Shown here: in pieces, positions 21,004-32,861 of the stretch
Layout: the number at the start of each line of letters is the position of its first letter
How positions within the stretch are numbered: position 1 is the first letter of the stretch
NCBI GenBank assembly: GCA_026315105.1
Contig: CM048746.1
Span: forward strand, 566,011,940 to 566,075,939
Direction of reading: 5' to 3'
DNA length: 64,000 nucleotides
Source of the DNA: Locusta migratoria
Taxonomy: Eukaryota; Arthropoda; Insecta; Orthoptera; Acrididae
Translations under genes and position numbers: made by a program
Notes under the pieces: generated by a model
Told to the model about the DNA's origin: nothing
The model's database searches: none
Seen by the model: the letters and a program-made list of their open reading frames with translations, nothing else

Positions 21004-21240
21004 AATTCATGACCTACAAACAGAATACGCTTCGCCAGACTACTTGTCCAACAGGTGCTAAAGCTACCCTTGTGAAGCTTTGCCGCGGTACCAAAAATAA
21101 TGAAACAAATCAAATTAAGACTGACACGCTGCGTCTCTGCACGGTACAAGTTTCCTATCAGCCTCGAGGGGTGAACCATGAGAGAGAGAGGGTGGAGACC
21201 AAAACGCCACGCGGGGATTGGTCGCGGAAATGACAGTTGT
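21003..21240. repeat. Non-LINE segment shared with the chimeric LINE at 49.2 kb
   Basis: Nearly identical, inverted, to 49229-49490. Shared landmarks: 'tggacaagtagtctggcgaa', 'gacgcagcgtgtcagtctta' and 'aatccccgcgtggcg' on the minus strand. It abuts the family A LINE at the same base in both places ('actttattcacatgaag'). On this copy the similarity ends near 21240. A reading frame of about 65 codons (minus strand) is shared by both copies but shows no known domain. Confidence 0.85.
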
Positions 21241-21703
21241 AAAAAGGGTGGAGACGGGCGAGCAGCTGAGCCGGCATTTTCATTTGCACGCATAAATAAT
21301 TCGCGGGCATTTTTATCCGCGCGGGGTGACGGCCAGTAATTGCTGATGGCCGGCGGATGACGCGTAAACACGAGAGGGCGCAAAAAACGCCCGCTGTCTG
21401 ATTTGATTACTCGCTGGGCCCACTCTCGCCCGACGTCCGCGCCAGTGCTGACGTCGCTGAAGCTCCGGCGACACCAACGCCGAACAGGTGGGGCTCGATT
21501 TCCGACACTACACGCTGCGGCCTAACTGCTTCCAATCTGTTAAATGATTTAACCGCCATTTGACTGTATTATTTTTATTATGCTTCGTCACAACCCAGAA
21601 TCCGGCTTAAGCTATTTCAGATATACAATTATTTATGTAGATTGGTACATGAAGGAAACCAAATCGTCATTCTTGAGAGTAACAGTTTACAATATACACC
21701 ACG
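21241..21703. other. GC-rich stretch with no recognised gene
   Basis: Between 21290 and 21500 the sequence is GC- and CpG-rich and includes 'ggccagtaattgctgatggc' with nearby 'aataattcgcggg' type text. No protein match recognised. Possibly non-coding regulatory sequence. Confidence 0.35.
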
Positions 21704-21919
21704 GTGATTAGACCCAGGATCACCTATGGGGCGGTCGTGTGGTGGAAGAAGGTAGAACAGAAGGTTGCTGCTAAGGAGCTTGGTAAGGTGCAGAGACTAG
21801 CCTGGTTAGCCATAACAGGCGGAATTAGCATCACACCAACTGCTGGGATGGAAACCATGCTGGATATGCCCCCATTACACCTTTGGGTCAAGATAATATG
21901 TCGATATATAAGCTGTTAA
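21704..21919 (+). pseudogene. LINE RT C-terminal fragment (family C)
   Basis: Encodes RPRITYGAVVWWKKVEQK, KVQRLAWLAITGGISITPTA and METMLDMPPLHLWV. This is the classic region between the RT thumb and the RNase H of insect LINEs of the I/R1/Jockey type ('..YG..VWW... KLQRLA...ITGA..TTPT..LE..L.LPPL'). Only about 70 residues survive. Confidence 0.85.
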
Positions 21920-23028
21920 TAGTAGCACGTCACATTCTTGAAGATATTCAGCTTTGATACCTGCCAAGTAGCTAAAAAAATTATGATAGGTACACTAAAG
22001 GCACAGAAGCAAGGACAAGGTAGAAAGAGGGTTTTAAAGGCGATGTAGAGTCTAGTATCCTACAATGTAAAAAACGTGTGTAGTTTTGAAAACATTAAAA
22101 TGTCCGAAATCTGCTAAAACAGAACTCATGCAACATGTCATAAAAATAATCAGTTACTTTTATACTTGAACACTATTTCTGCTTTCAAAAAGTTTTTGGA
22201 CGATATGATTACGACTCAGGTATTGTGAATTGTGTGAATTACAGTGCACTGGCAATTTGTTATTATAGACTGCCATTAACAGAAGCAGTGATATTACTTT
22301 AATAATATTTTCATATTTGTATTAAAAAATTCACAACAAACAGTGACGAGGAAATATGAAAGCAACAGCATTAAGAACAGCAATTTCTTAGTTTATATCA
22401 CGCCATTCCTCTGTTAGTCCCTACTGGCCGCTTGGAGCGCTAGTATCGCTTCAGTTGCATTTTTTCCCCTATAGAGTTTCGCGACTGTCTGTGATAGACT
22501 GTGATATTGTGCGGCCAGAATAATCGCCTTCAATCTCCGAATTAATATATTTATATTGTTATATTATTGAAATCAGCAATTTAAAAAATACATATTACTC
22601 TACCTGATATTTAATCGAAGATGTTCATCAATCGAAGATGTTCATCAACTATGCGTCTGCCCAATCTTCTCCTCGATATTTCACTTTTGGTGGGGTCTAA
22701 AGTTTTTATTAAGTTCTCGAACGACTTAGTTTCGACGACATGTAAAGGTATCATGTTGAAAACAAAAAAGATGAGCACGCACTGATCCTCACTAGCTTGA
22801 GATGCACCGCTGCAAGTTGCTGAAATGCCGAAAGACTCCCCAATGCTTATCTGTCGTATTTGTTTGTAGCAGGAGTAATGCTACTGGCGCCACGGCGATT
22901 TCGGAATGCAAAATAGTAACATTTCTTTTGGATTTTCCTGGACCGGAACCTGCCTTGACTCTTTCTTCAAACTGCACCTCCTCGTGTGCTGTTTAAGATG
23001 ATTAAGGCTCTAGGTGTGAGCCATAATT

Positions 23029-23077
<49 letters not shown>

Positions 23078-24374
23078 CAGAAGGCATAATTTACAGTTGA
23101 AACATATTTGTTCTCCTGATCTAGATATAAAATCAACAAAATCGCGTAGATGTGGGCACGGATTTTCATCAACTGTTGAGCCCACGATAACGTTTTCACA
23201 CACAAATCTTCTTCGACACTCAGATCACTTCCACTGGCGAAAGGTGCACTTAACGTGAACTTAACAAGCAACAACCCACTGCCGGCGAGCACAGGCCACT
23301 GACACGGAACGTTAAGCTCTTAACCATTCTTCCTTCTTAGACTCATTAGCGCAGCTATACGCAAAGTCGCGGTTTTCCCTCAGTCGGGGCAGGATTTCGC
23401 TGTGGGTTTCCCCTGGGCCCCAATTCTCGCTGTTCGGGTCTTGGCTGCACCATTCAGAAGATCAAACGCGCGCTTCCAGGGAGTGATTCAACCCATAGCC
23501 TGGGCGTAGCCGCATACAGAAGGGACCTGCGCTAAAATAAGCAAAATTTACGCGGCAGGACTTTTGCCATAAGAAGTGGGTACAAAAGTAGCGGACTTAC
23601 GAATAATTAACGAAAGTTAAAGAGTCTGTTTACGCTTTTTTAAAATTAACTTAATAGTTAATCCGTTAATTATCGATTAACCGATTAACGGACTTGTGCC
23701 CAGCTCTGGTACTAATACCATTCTAGATTTTCTGGTGGATGAAGAAAAAGAGAAAGAGGAAATAATGACACTTCCAGCATTTTCCAAACACGGAAGAGTG
23801 AAGTTATTTACGCTAACTTAATAACAGACCATTTGTGAAATTATGAGAGGTACGGAAGATTAATTCATTTCAGTTCGACTTTATTTCAAATGTGGTGACA
23901 GAAAATATAGCTTGTACAATTCTTAGTTCATGAATATCTATATCATGTTCGGGCTTCTGCTCATCAGCTGCAGCAATTCTTCCTTTGAACCTACAAACGG
24001 AAGAAGTATTAAGCCGTAAATAATATCGTAAGATTGCTTCTTCTTATCTGCTTCCACACTTTACCCTTTGTCGCCACAGTTATGAAATATGTATGCATAA
24101 ATGGACAAAAACACTCTTTTAAGCGAGTTGAATACTGTGTCAAACTTTGAAATACGGAACAATAATTAAACTGTCAAAATACTATTTACTTGTCACATAC
24201 TGCACTAACTCTTTGTCGCCATCGTGTTAACCTTTCTGCCATGCTGTGCTTATTGCAGTGGTCAAGGAGCCGGCAGCCGCGGCTGACTGCCAGACTGCTT
24301 CGACTGCCGAGCAGTTGCAGCGATATACTGTGTGGTCCACTGTTACGCCTGAGAGCAGTGGCCGACAGCCCGCA
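21920..24374. other. Unassigned AT-rich stretch with a T48 tract
   Basis: No gene recognised. Contains a 17-bp tandem duplication 'atcgaagatgttcatca' (about 22615-22648), an uninterrupted T48 tract (23030-23077) and, near 23640-23700, an alternating 'gttaat/cgattaac' patch. Short open frames around the T tract are compositional. Confidence 0.4.
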
Positions 24375-24385
24375 GTCACTGCCGA

Positions 24386-24582
24386 AAATGTTCAAATGTT
24401 TGTTAAGCTTATGGGACTTAACAACGGGGTTATCAGTCCCTAAACCTACAAACTACTTATCAACTACCTTATACTAAGGATGGCACAAATATCCATGCCC
24501 GAGGAGGGATTCGAACCCCCGACCGTAGTGGCCGTGCAGACCGTGACTGGAGCGCCTCAGTCTCCTCGGCCACTGCGGCCGC
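24386..24582 (-). mobile_element. tRNA-derived SINE S1, minus, 11-bp TSD
   Basis: Full S1 in minus orientation with perfect B box ('ggattcgaaccc' on the plus strand). The target-site duplication gtcactgccga is exact at 24375-24385 and 24583-24593. Inserted in a GC-rich local context. Confidence 0.94.
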
Positions 24583-24593
24583 GTCACTGCCGA

Positions 24594-25353
24594 CCGCTAC
24601 GGCCGGCAGTCGCAGCGAAATAGTACCTCAACACAGAGAGGATTTTACACACCTATTTCTTTACAACCTTTTTTCAAAAATAGATAAATAAATAGTGTAT
24701 TTCGCAGTACTGCTTGTTCACTTTCTAAAAAGCCCTAGTATAGCAATGTCGAGAGTCACTCTTTCCATACAAACCGAATGGTGTCACACTCAGTCCGTAT
24801 CGACAGCATTTTCGGTGTACCTACCTTAGTTAACAGACGACATCGAGTCATAGTATTCTAAAACAACAACAGAGTTATTTTAATACTGTAACACACCAAG
24901 TGCAAGATCCCAGAGAGCTTGTCAATATTTAAACTTAGTTTAATTTTGATGATATGTTGACTGAAAATATTCTTTACCTCAAAATATGTAACCGCAGAAA
25001 TTAAAACTATTTTAGCAAATATTTATTTTACTTCACTTTAGCAGTCACTATATATTCAAATTATACTGCATAATGTTTACGTCACTAGTTTCAGTAACGC
25101 TAAATGACCATTATAAAATAAATAAGTTTGCAATGAGCAACTGAACCAGGATAAAATCTATCATAAATTTATTGTCAATTAAAACTAGACTGAGTATCCT
25201 ATCATTTACACTTGAAAGTAGTAATGGCAAATCCTTTATTGGCGTAGAATATTGAAATATTTTTAATACGGCATGCACTATTTAAAAAAAAATGCTATAA
25301 GTGCATGGTTAACAACAAGTCGTCCATCACAAAACTGACTAGTGAAGAAAACT
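24594..25353. other. AT-rich stretch, no gene
   Basis: No recognised motif on either strand. Confidence 0.35.
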
Positions 25354-25445
25354 TGCCTCGAGGGGTCGCGATGGTGTGGCCGATCGCACTCCTTGCAGCG
25401 GAGCGCGCAGTTGCTCGCCGTCAGAGGTTCGACTCCTCCCCCGGT

Positions 25446-25502
<57 letters not shown>

Positions 25503-25590
25503 TTCCTAGTCTAAGTTAGCTGAAGTAGTTTGTAAGTCTAGGAAGCGATATCCACTGCACTTTGCACCCATAGCTTTACAAACAAATGAA
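25354..25590 (+). mobile_element. SINE S2, plus, with a (TG)27 expansion
   Basis: S2 head ('gtcgcgatggtgtggccgat', B box 'gaggttcgactcctcccc'), then an expanded TG microsatellite at 25448-25501 where other S2 copies have only a short 'tgtgtgtg' run. The usual tail ('gtttgtaagtctagga', 'acaaacaaatgaac', T-run) follows. Confidence 0.88.
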
Positions 25591-25674
25591 CATTTTTTTT
25601 TGAAGAAAACCTAGTATTATTTGTCTTAGCGAATCTTCTGTTGTTCTCAGAAATACCTCACGTAAGTACGAGGT

Positions 25675-25875
25675 TCAAATGTTCAAATGTCTGTAAATCT
25701 ATCGGACCAAACTGCGTGGTCATCAGTCCGTATCTTACAAACTACTCAAACCTAGGTAAACTAACCTACGGACAAACACACACACCCATGCCCCAGGGAG
25801 GACTCGAACCTCCACGGCGAGAAACCGCGCGCTCCGCAGAGAGGTGATTTAGACCGCTCGGCTACTCCATCGCGG
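25675..25875 (-). mobile_element. SINE S2, minus, 12-bp TSD
   Basis: Clean S2 in minus orientation ('gtaaatctatcggaccaaac' to 'gctactccatcgcgg'). The target-site duplication taagtacgaggt is exact at 25663-25674 and 25876-25887. Confidence 0.94.
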
Positions 25876-26195
25876 TAAGTACGAGGTGAACCTGTACACT
25901 GAAGTGTCAGTACCCATCTGCAAAAATTAGCAGTCATCAATTTGTTTCTTTAAGAGTGAAGAAATTTCTTTTTTTTTTTTTCTTTTTTTTTTTATGAAAA
26001 ACGTTATTGGTGGTTTTTTTTTGTCTGATTTCGCTTACGACTGAAAATGTCGCGTAGTTGTAATTTTAAGACAGATGCAAATAAGGACTTAAAATATTTT
26101 TAATAAAGCATCATAGACCCAATTATTTTGAGAGTATCAAAGTAGTAGTTAGTAACGACTGACTCGCCGCACCGATCATCTTTGGGAAGAGAGCA

Positions 26196-26402
26196 AACAA
26201 AAAATGTTCAAATGTCTGTAAATCTATCGGACCAAACTGCGTGGTCATCGGTCCGTAGCTTGCAAACTACTTAAACCTAGGTAAACTAACCTAAGGACAA
26301 CACACACACACCCATGCCCCAGGGGGGACTCGAACCTCCACGGCGAGCAACCGCGCGCTCCGCAGGGAGACGCTTTAGACCGCTCGGCTACTCCACCGCG
26401 GC
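26196..26402 (-). mobile_element. SINE S2, minus, 8-bp TSD
   Basis: Clean S2 ('gctactccaccgcgg' at its 5' end on the plus strand's right side). The target-site duplication agagagca is at 26188-26195 and 26403-26410, followed by a near match (aaca / gaca). Confidence 0.92.
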
Positions 26403-26410
26403 AGAGAGCA

Positions 26411-27787
26411 GACAACAGCTACTTATGACCACAGACTTACATTACTAGACTGGCAAATTTGCCTCTGTGACTGAAGCCTGATGCCGCCATCTTGTCTCAC
26501 CTCACGTCAAAAAGTTTCCATTAGGTACTACTATGATCTTCTAACACGATGCGACGTTGTAAGCTTTACTAGCTGGTTTGAACATGCTTTGCATTTGAGC
26601 TAACACTTCCACAATAGTTGAATTTAAGAAATAGGCCTACATTGTCGAAACGTCCTGTGAGAAGAACGTATTACGTACCGGTACGCAAAATTTTACTAAT
26701 TCCCTTCCAAAAGTCTTACATTTATAGTTCACATTAAAACTGCCCTCACTTACAACACATAGTATTACTCATAGCACAAACTGTTCTCTTCATGAAAATC
26801 CAACACAGCATGATCCTCAGATACATAATTTCCTAGTACGCATTACTTGCACCCCCACATACAAATGAAAACTATTGTATGATTAAAATTAAGCCACTTA
26901 ACCATAGATCCCCTAGCACAAAGTGAATAACATAAACCAGAAGTTAAACCAACAGGTTCTTCCTAGAGACTACAACTTCTGCAGTCTGTGAGCCCTTTAC
27001 TTAATTATGCTTTGTACAGCATTTGCTGTTCATATGGTTATCCCTTTCGTTAAAGTAAGAAATACAGTTCCCCAATCAAAATACTCAAATCTTGTGACAC
27101 AAAATAATCATAAACCCAGAATAATTACCGTTTGTCACAGAAAACCCACACATATCCATAATACAAGAAATTCCAAGTTATACTAAATGTTCCTCCATAA
27201 CCCATTCACATTACAATTAGTAACCTAATTTCCTTAGCACTCATTCTACTCAAAAATTCTTAAGTCTAACACACATTATGATCTTTCCAAACAATTCTTA
27301 CACTCAGCATAGAGAAAACAAATCGCACTGACGTGTTTTACGGCCGACTTTAGATTTGTAGTTTTATAAGTTTTTGGAAACATTTTGGACAAAAGTAATA
27401 ATGTAAACAGTAAAAAATTAATTAATAAGAGTATGAAACCCTTTTAGGAAAAAAAAATAGGTAGTGGCGGATTTTGAACCGCCCGCTAAGCTACGGCACT
27501 TGGAAGTTGCGTTCTTAAATTTCATATTATTCATGGCCGTTGTTAACTGATGCTAATATGGCGTTTGTAGACACTAGATAATCATGTATCGTACGAAGAA
27601 TGACGTGGTTTTTGTTAATTCTTCAGTGCGCCATTGCTTTCAAATGAAAACATGTAAGTTAAAATAAGAAAATCATCAAATACGCAACGCAAGATGGCTT
27701 ATGTCAGAGAGAGTACTAGGCGATGAATGTCACGTGACATCTGCGAACGGCTGGTTTTCGTTAATTCAGTGGAGCGTGTCAAGACTC
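26411..27787. other. AT-rich, pyrimidine-biased stretch; possible gypsy 3' region
   Basis: 26690-27310 is pyrimidine-rich on the plus strand (purine-rich on the minus strand) like the coding part of the gypsy element to the right, and could be its 3' UTR or LTR, separated from it by the tandem repeat. I could not find a matching copy upstream of the gag region, so this stays a guess. No coding gene seen. Confidence 0.35.
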
Positions 27788-28620
27788 TGTTATTTTTGCA
27801 AATATCTCTCAAACGATACGAGATTTGAGAAAAAACATAAGGGAACAAAACTGTAGAGAATCTTCTCCTCTACAAATTCTGTTATTCAATTTTATATGCA
27901 ATTAAAATTACATTACACTCGCCCTTTTTTGGTATTAATAACGTATTTCATGTCCGAAATATTTGAAAAAGCGAGGTTCTGGTCTCTGGTAGCCAAAAAT
28001 TATGTCTCTAAAATTTGGTGCCGATTGGTTGAACGGTTCGAACTAAAAAGTGGGAACACGTTACAGCCAGACAGACAACGTCAAATCACCGTTATTTTTG
28101 CAAATAACTCTGCAACGATGCAAGATATGAAAAAAAAACATAATAGAGCGAAGTTGTAGAGAATTTTCCCCTCTACCAATTAGGTTATTCTATTTTCGTG
28201 GCAGATGAACGGTTCGTTTGCAATTACAATTATATAACAAACGGCTATTTTGGCGTTACTACCGTATTTTTTTCGGAAAAATTTGAAAAAGGGAGGTTCT
28301 GGTCTCTGTCGGCCTACAATTATGTCTGTAAAATTTGGTGTTGATCGGTTGAACTGTTCGTCTTAAAACGGGGAACACGTTACGGACAGGCAGACAGACA
28401 GACATCCCAAAATCGCCTTTATTTTTCCAAATATCTCTGAAACGATACGAGATATGAAAAAAATATAAGAGGGCAAAGTTGTAGAGACTTTTCTCCTCAA
28501 CAAATTCGGTTATTCAATTTTCGTGTCAGGTGAATGGTTAAGCCGTTATTTTTATTTAAATTTCGAGCTGTCAAAAAACGATCGTAAAGGCCCACTTTTA
28601 GTGTTACTACCGTAACCTAA
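27788..28620. repeat. Three-copy tandem repeat, period about 320 bp
   Basis: Units start at about 27788, 28091 and 28418. Each begins 'ttatttttgcaaatatctct', continues with 'acgatacgagatatgaaaaa' and 'tgtagagaat..tctcctc', then (units 1 and 2) 'gaggttctggtctctg', 'aaaatttggtg' and 'gggaacacgtta', and ends in a short cagacaga run. The third unit is truncated and ends in 'cccacttttagtgttactac', a small hairpin with 'aaagtggg' nearby. No convincing coding potential. Confidence 0.88.
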
Positions 28621-28874
28621 AGTGGGCCAATATCTCCAAAAACAAAATTATTATAACTTTTAGATTAATACCCTTCCGCATACTTATTTACTGGTCTCTT
28701 CAAACCACACATACTAACGTAGGTAACACAACAGAACTCTGATCATGACCTCATACTGCTTCAGAAATATTATCTCTAACAGACACATATGTAATGAAAT
28801 AAGAAAATTATACAGTTAAGTCTTAACCTACTATTTACACTGGAGTGGATTTCTGAATCAACACCGATTTCTTT
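28621..28874. other. Short AT-rich spacer next to the gypsy integrase end
   Basis: Directly downstream (minus-strand sense) of the integrase C-terminal frame, so it may be gypsy 3' UTR. No LTR recognised. Confidence 0.35.
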
Positions 28875-29709
28875 TTATATTGGTTGTTTATACAGCCGCA
28901 GCTCTGTCACATTCCTCAGCACTTGTGCCTTTCTAGATTTTTGGTACTGTAACCTGTATGCATTGGGATGTGGGCAGCTTGCTACAACAAAAGGCCCATG
29001 ATACATTTCAAATAATTTCTTAATTTCCCCATCAATAACGTTTGACCGTTTCTTAGTCTTCACCAAAACCAGGTCATTTACCTTTATACCGGTTATCTTG
29101 CCTGCATTTTCTCTGAGCGACTGCCTTAGCTGTTTGTTCAGATGCCAACTTTTGTCGTTGCTACATTGTAATGGGAACTCCAGGTGGGAACTCTGCTATC
29201 TCCCGAAACAAATTTGCAACTTTCTTATTTAACATAATCTCACATGGTGGAAACCCTGTAGCACTGCTCTTGAAACTGTTCATTACATCCTCAAATGAGG
29301 TGATATGTTCTGCCCATGACGAGTGCCTATGACTACAATAGGTACGACAGAACCGTCTCAGTTCTCGGATAGAGCGTTCAGCCGAATTTCCTGCTGGGTG
29401 GTAAACTGAGGTCTTTATGTTCCTTATACCTGATTGTTGCATATAGTCCCCCCATAATTTGGAAATTAACTGAGTGCCATTATCCGTCAGCACCGCCATC
29501 AGCTTTCCTCATTCCTTAAAATAGTCCATTTCCACTTTCCAAATCATGGCTTTACTTGTGGCCTTCTTCATCCCATATAATAATATTTTACATATTTGTG
29601 CTCCGCTTCTCACTGCCAGTAAAACATACTTCTGCCCACCTCTTCTGGTTAGTAATGGCCCAAAAATATCAATACCAACTAATTCTCCTACTTCTCGCGG
29701 AAGGATGTT
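28875..29709 (-). pseudogene. Gypsy integrase, catalytic core and C-terminal part
   Basis: Core motifs: LVGIDIFGPLLTRRGGQKY (first Asp region, D of GIDIFGP, about 29680), VLTDNGTQLISKLW (second Asp, about 29490), and YHPAGNSAERSIRELRRF containing the Glu (about 29390). A C-terminal segment KLFEMYHGPFVV...NAYRLQY (29066-28875) matches the GPY/F-type module ('GPF.V'). Frames are broken between 29509 and 29499 and again near 29160. Confidence 0.88.
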
Positions 29710-29710
29710 C

Positions 29711-32640
29711 AAATGTTTGTAAAACTTATGGGACTTAACTGCTGGGTCATCAGTTCCTAAACGTACAAACTACTTATGAACTAACTTATACTCATTCATT
29801 CATTTCCGTGTCCGGTCTGTCAGCATCTCCAAAAAATAGCAGCTGCGATAGCTTTGTCATTTCCTTCGTGAACATCTTGTGCTGTACATGTGTTGTCCAG
29901 GAGGGAGCATACAAGTAGGTGGCTTGCATCTTCATCAGCCCCAAAGTCGCAAGGGGTGCCTGCGCTCGCTGGAAGGATTCCCCATTTCTTCAGGTTCCTC
30001 TTGCATCGGGGGACGCTCACTCTTAGGCGGTTGAGGGACCTCCACACAGGGTATTGTAGGTTTGCGCCAGGAGCTATTTCTTCTTTCGGCGATACGTCTG
30101 CGGGCAGTGAGCTCCTCCATGTAGCGAGACGATTTGCCTCTGGTGCTCCCTCTAGTAGCGTAGTCCTAGCTAGGAAACTCTTGTGAGATTTAAGGCGGTG
30201 TCTTGATGCCTGGTCACGATACAGAGGATGTCTGTGGCCAGTCTCCTGTTTGTTCTTCCATAGTCTGCAGCAATGGCCCTCCGGATATTAGGTGGGGCTA
30301 TTCCAACAATTGGATACAATTTCTGCAGTGGTGTTAGCTTCAAGCAACCTGAAATGATCCTTGCTGTATCATTGACCGCAATATTAACTTGCTTAGCGTG
30401 CGCTGAAGCGTTCCACACAGGGGCAGCATACTCAGCGGCTGATATACAAAGCGCAAATCCAACAGTCCTAAGGAGGTGCGAGTTGGCTCCCCAGCTGCTG
30501 CCAACCAGCTTCTTAAATATCCCATTACGAGCACTGACTTTTTGTTTCACGTTCAGACATTGCTGCCTGTACGTTAGAGCCCTGTCCAGAATGACACCTA
30601 GGTAGACTGGTGTTGGGCCTTGTTCTAATTGTTCTCCTCGCCATGTGATGTCCAGTTTGTGCTCCGCTTCTCTCTTTCGTAAGTGGAAGGCGCTCACTTG
30701 GGTTTTACTGGGATTGGGCTTCAAGTGGTTGGCATCATAATACTTGGAGAGTTCATCCATTGTTAGAGACTGTTTCTTCTCTATTTCTTTAAACGTTGGT
30801 CCCTGATCAGCTACTGCTGTGTCATCGGCATAGATGAAGAGCCTAGTATTTGCTGTTATTGGCTGATCATTTGTGTAGATGTTGTACAGTGCTGGGGCAA
30901 GCACTCTGCTTTTGAGGAGACCAGTCTTATGCGTTCGCCATCTGCCTGTAATGAAACTTGGAATCTTCTGTTCTGGAGGAAGGTGCTAATAACGGAAGTT
31001 AGTCGGCAGCCCTTAGTAAGGTCATACACTTTACTTAATAGTTTCCTGTGGTTCACGGTGTCGTATGCAGCTGTTAGATCAACAAAAGCTACCCCAGAAA
31101 TCTCACCACGCTCAAAACCGTCCTTAATGTGCTGGGTTAGATTCAAGATCAGCACGAAAGTCTGCTTGTTGCGGGATAAACTTCTCTTCGAGAGTGGCAC
31201 TGATTCGGTTAAGTATCAGCCGTGAAGATGTGGTCTAAAAGGGAGGTAGGTCGAATGTTTTTGAGATCAGTTGGATCCTTCCCAGGCTTAAGTATTGCAT
31301 TGACTCGAGACTTGCGCCACATTTTGGGGATATGTAACTTGGCGACACATTTGTTCATTAGGCTTAGTAGCCACTCCATCCTTTTACAGCCGAAGTTCTT
31401 AATCTGTTCGACTCTACGGTCATCGACACTGGTGCCTTATGAATCTCCAGGCTCGAGATGGCAGCCAGACAATAATGTTCTGTTTCTGGGATGCGCTGAA
31501 GAGCTTCTTTGAGCGTCCTTCCTTTTATTTTACCATTATGCAGGAGCTGGGCTGCCACTTTATCAGGAGTCATAGTCGTAAAATTGTCTTGGGATTTCAC
31601 AGTATCACCACTCAGGTTTTTAAGCAGTTTCCAGGCTTGTCTGGTGTTCAGATTCATATCCAGGTTCTCTACCAAATTACTCCACTTGGCCTTGCAAGTT
31701 GCTGAAATGGTTCCCAGCAATATTTTACCAGCTTAGATCGTTTCTTTTGCAAATGGATCCTCTTCATAGAGCTTTCGGTATGTTTCTAAGAGCAGTTTGT
31801 CGGCGATGGACATGCCTGGGACATACTGGGTTCAGTATCCTCTTGGGATAGTTTTCCGCGAAACTTACGGTCGCATTTGATGAAGGTTTCATACATTTCA
31901 GGTTGTGGTGGAATGTTTATTACTTTTGAGTCAAGCTCTTCACTGAACTTCAACCATTTGGCCTTCTTGAAGTTAAATCTCCTCTTGAGTGGTACCTCTT
32001 CAGGCATTACTATAGGATTCACAGTGCATATGACAGGTCTATGTTGTGTACGAGGGATGGACTTTCCTACAGTCTTCGTACATTGTGGAGCTACCTTTGA
32101 AGAAACAAAGACGCTGTTGGGCTGTACCCTCTGTTCCACCTGCCAATGTTAAATGAAGGTGGGAGGTTAGGATCATGGATGAGATGTAGGTCGTGAGCCA
32201 CAGCCCATGTTTCTAGGCTCGTTCCATTTGTGTCGGAATCTGGATATCCCCATAATGTGCTTCTGCAGTTGAAATCACCTATGACAAAGTTCACGTCCTG
32301 ATCGTTGAAGTTGGCTGGTGTTTCGATGCTAAAATTGGTATCATTCACCAGCTTCTCTCGAGAAATCCCTTGATGTTAAAGGTAATAAATGGTCTTGAGA
32401 GAGACTTGTCGGAATGCTGTCCATTTGAATGGAGGCCGCCGGCGTCTTATGACGTTGCCCAGTGCATACCCGATTGCTATTCATTTCTTGTTCTATTATT
32501 GCAATCTTCGTGGAGGTTCCTTTCATGTATTCCTTATACTAAGGCCAGCACAAACATCCATGCCCAAGGGGGTATTCGAACCCCCGACGGGGAATGGCCT
32601 CGCTCATCGTAGCATAGCGCCTCAATGCGCTCGGCCGCGG
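29711..32640 (-). mobile_element. SINE S1 variant split by a LINE insertion, 14-15-bp TSD
   Basis: The tail half is at 29711-29792 and the head half at 32533-32640 (variant head with 'gcatagcgcctcaatgcgct'). The SINE's target-site duplication cgcggaaggatgttc is exact at 29696-29710 and 32641-32655. The gypsy integrase reading resumes across it. Everything between 29793 and 32532 is a later LINE. Confidence 0.93.
29793..32532 (-). pseudogene. Family D LINE (EN + RT) nested inside a SINE
   Basis: Minus-strand LINE bounded by the 8-bp duplication cttatact (29785-29792 and 32533-32540). The end of an endonuclease domain is readable at 32348-32091 (VNFVIGDFNCRSTLWGYPDS with the GDFN motif). Then come a pre-RT part (32139-31364), RT motif A VAFVDLTAAYDTVNHRKLLS (about 31110) and motif C RLFIYADDTAVADQ (about 30835), and a thumb with GVILDRALTYRQQ and SAAEYAAPVWNAS. 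The 3' end is a short aatg-repeat tail (complement of 'cattcattcattt' at 29793). Frameshifts near 31710, 31360 and 30900; 5' truncated within the endonuclease. Inactive. Confidence 0.9.
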
Positions 32641-32655
32641 CGCGGAAGGATGTTC

Positions 32656-32861
32656 TCCATTTCCCCTTGACTGGCAACAGTACTATGTTTCACATGTTGA
32701 CACATGTCAAATGCACTCAATTGGTTCCTGACTCTCCGTTCCATATTATTAAAGATTACATAATCCTGCAATAGCCCTAAACACTTTTGTGCCCCTAAGT
32801 CACCATAGCTCAGATGTGTGTCATTTATCAAAGTTTGGACATATTCCTCTCCCCAACACAA
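32656..32861 (-). pseudogene. Gypsy integrase, N-terminal HHCC zinc-binding part
   Basis: Minus frame with THLSYGDLGAQKCLGLLQDY then MERRVRNQLSAFDMCQHVK: a His-x-His-like start ('H..YG.LG..K') followed by a C-terminal Cys (DMCQ). One Cys of the usual CxxC appears altered. It joins directly to the core at 29709 once the nested SINE is disregarded. Confidence 0.8.

Noticed and set aside
20982..21383. 133-codon minus-strand frame as a conserved host protein
   Set aside because: Its shared part with 49301-49498 is explained by the duplicated DNA segment, the reading frame crosses the LINE junction, and no domain is visible.
22967..23258. Poly-Lys/poly-Phe proteins around the T48 tract
   Set aside because: Pure translation of a homopolymer tract; no flanking coding signal.
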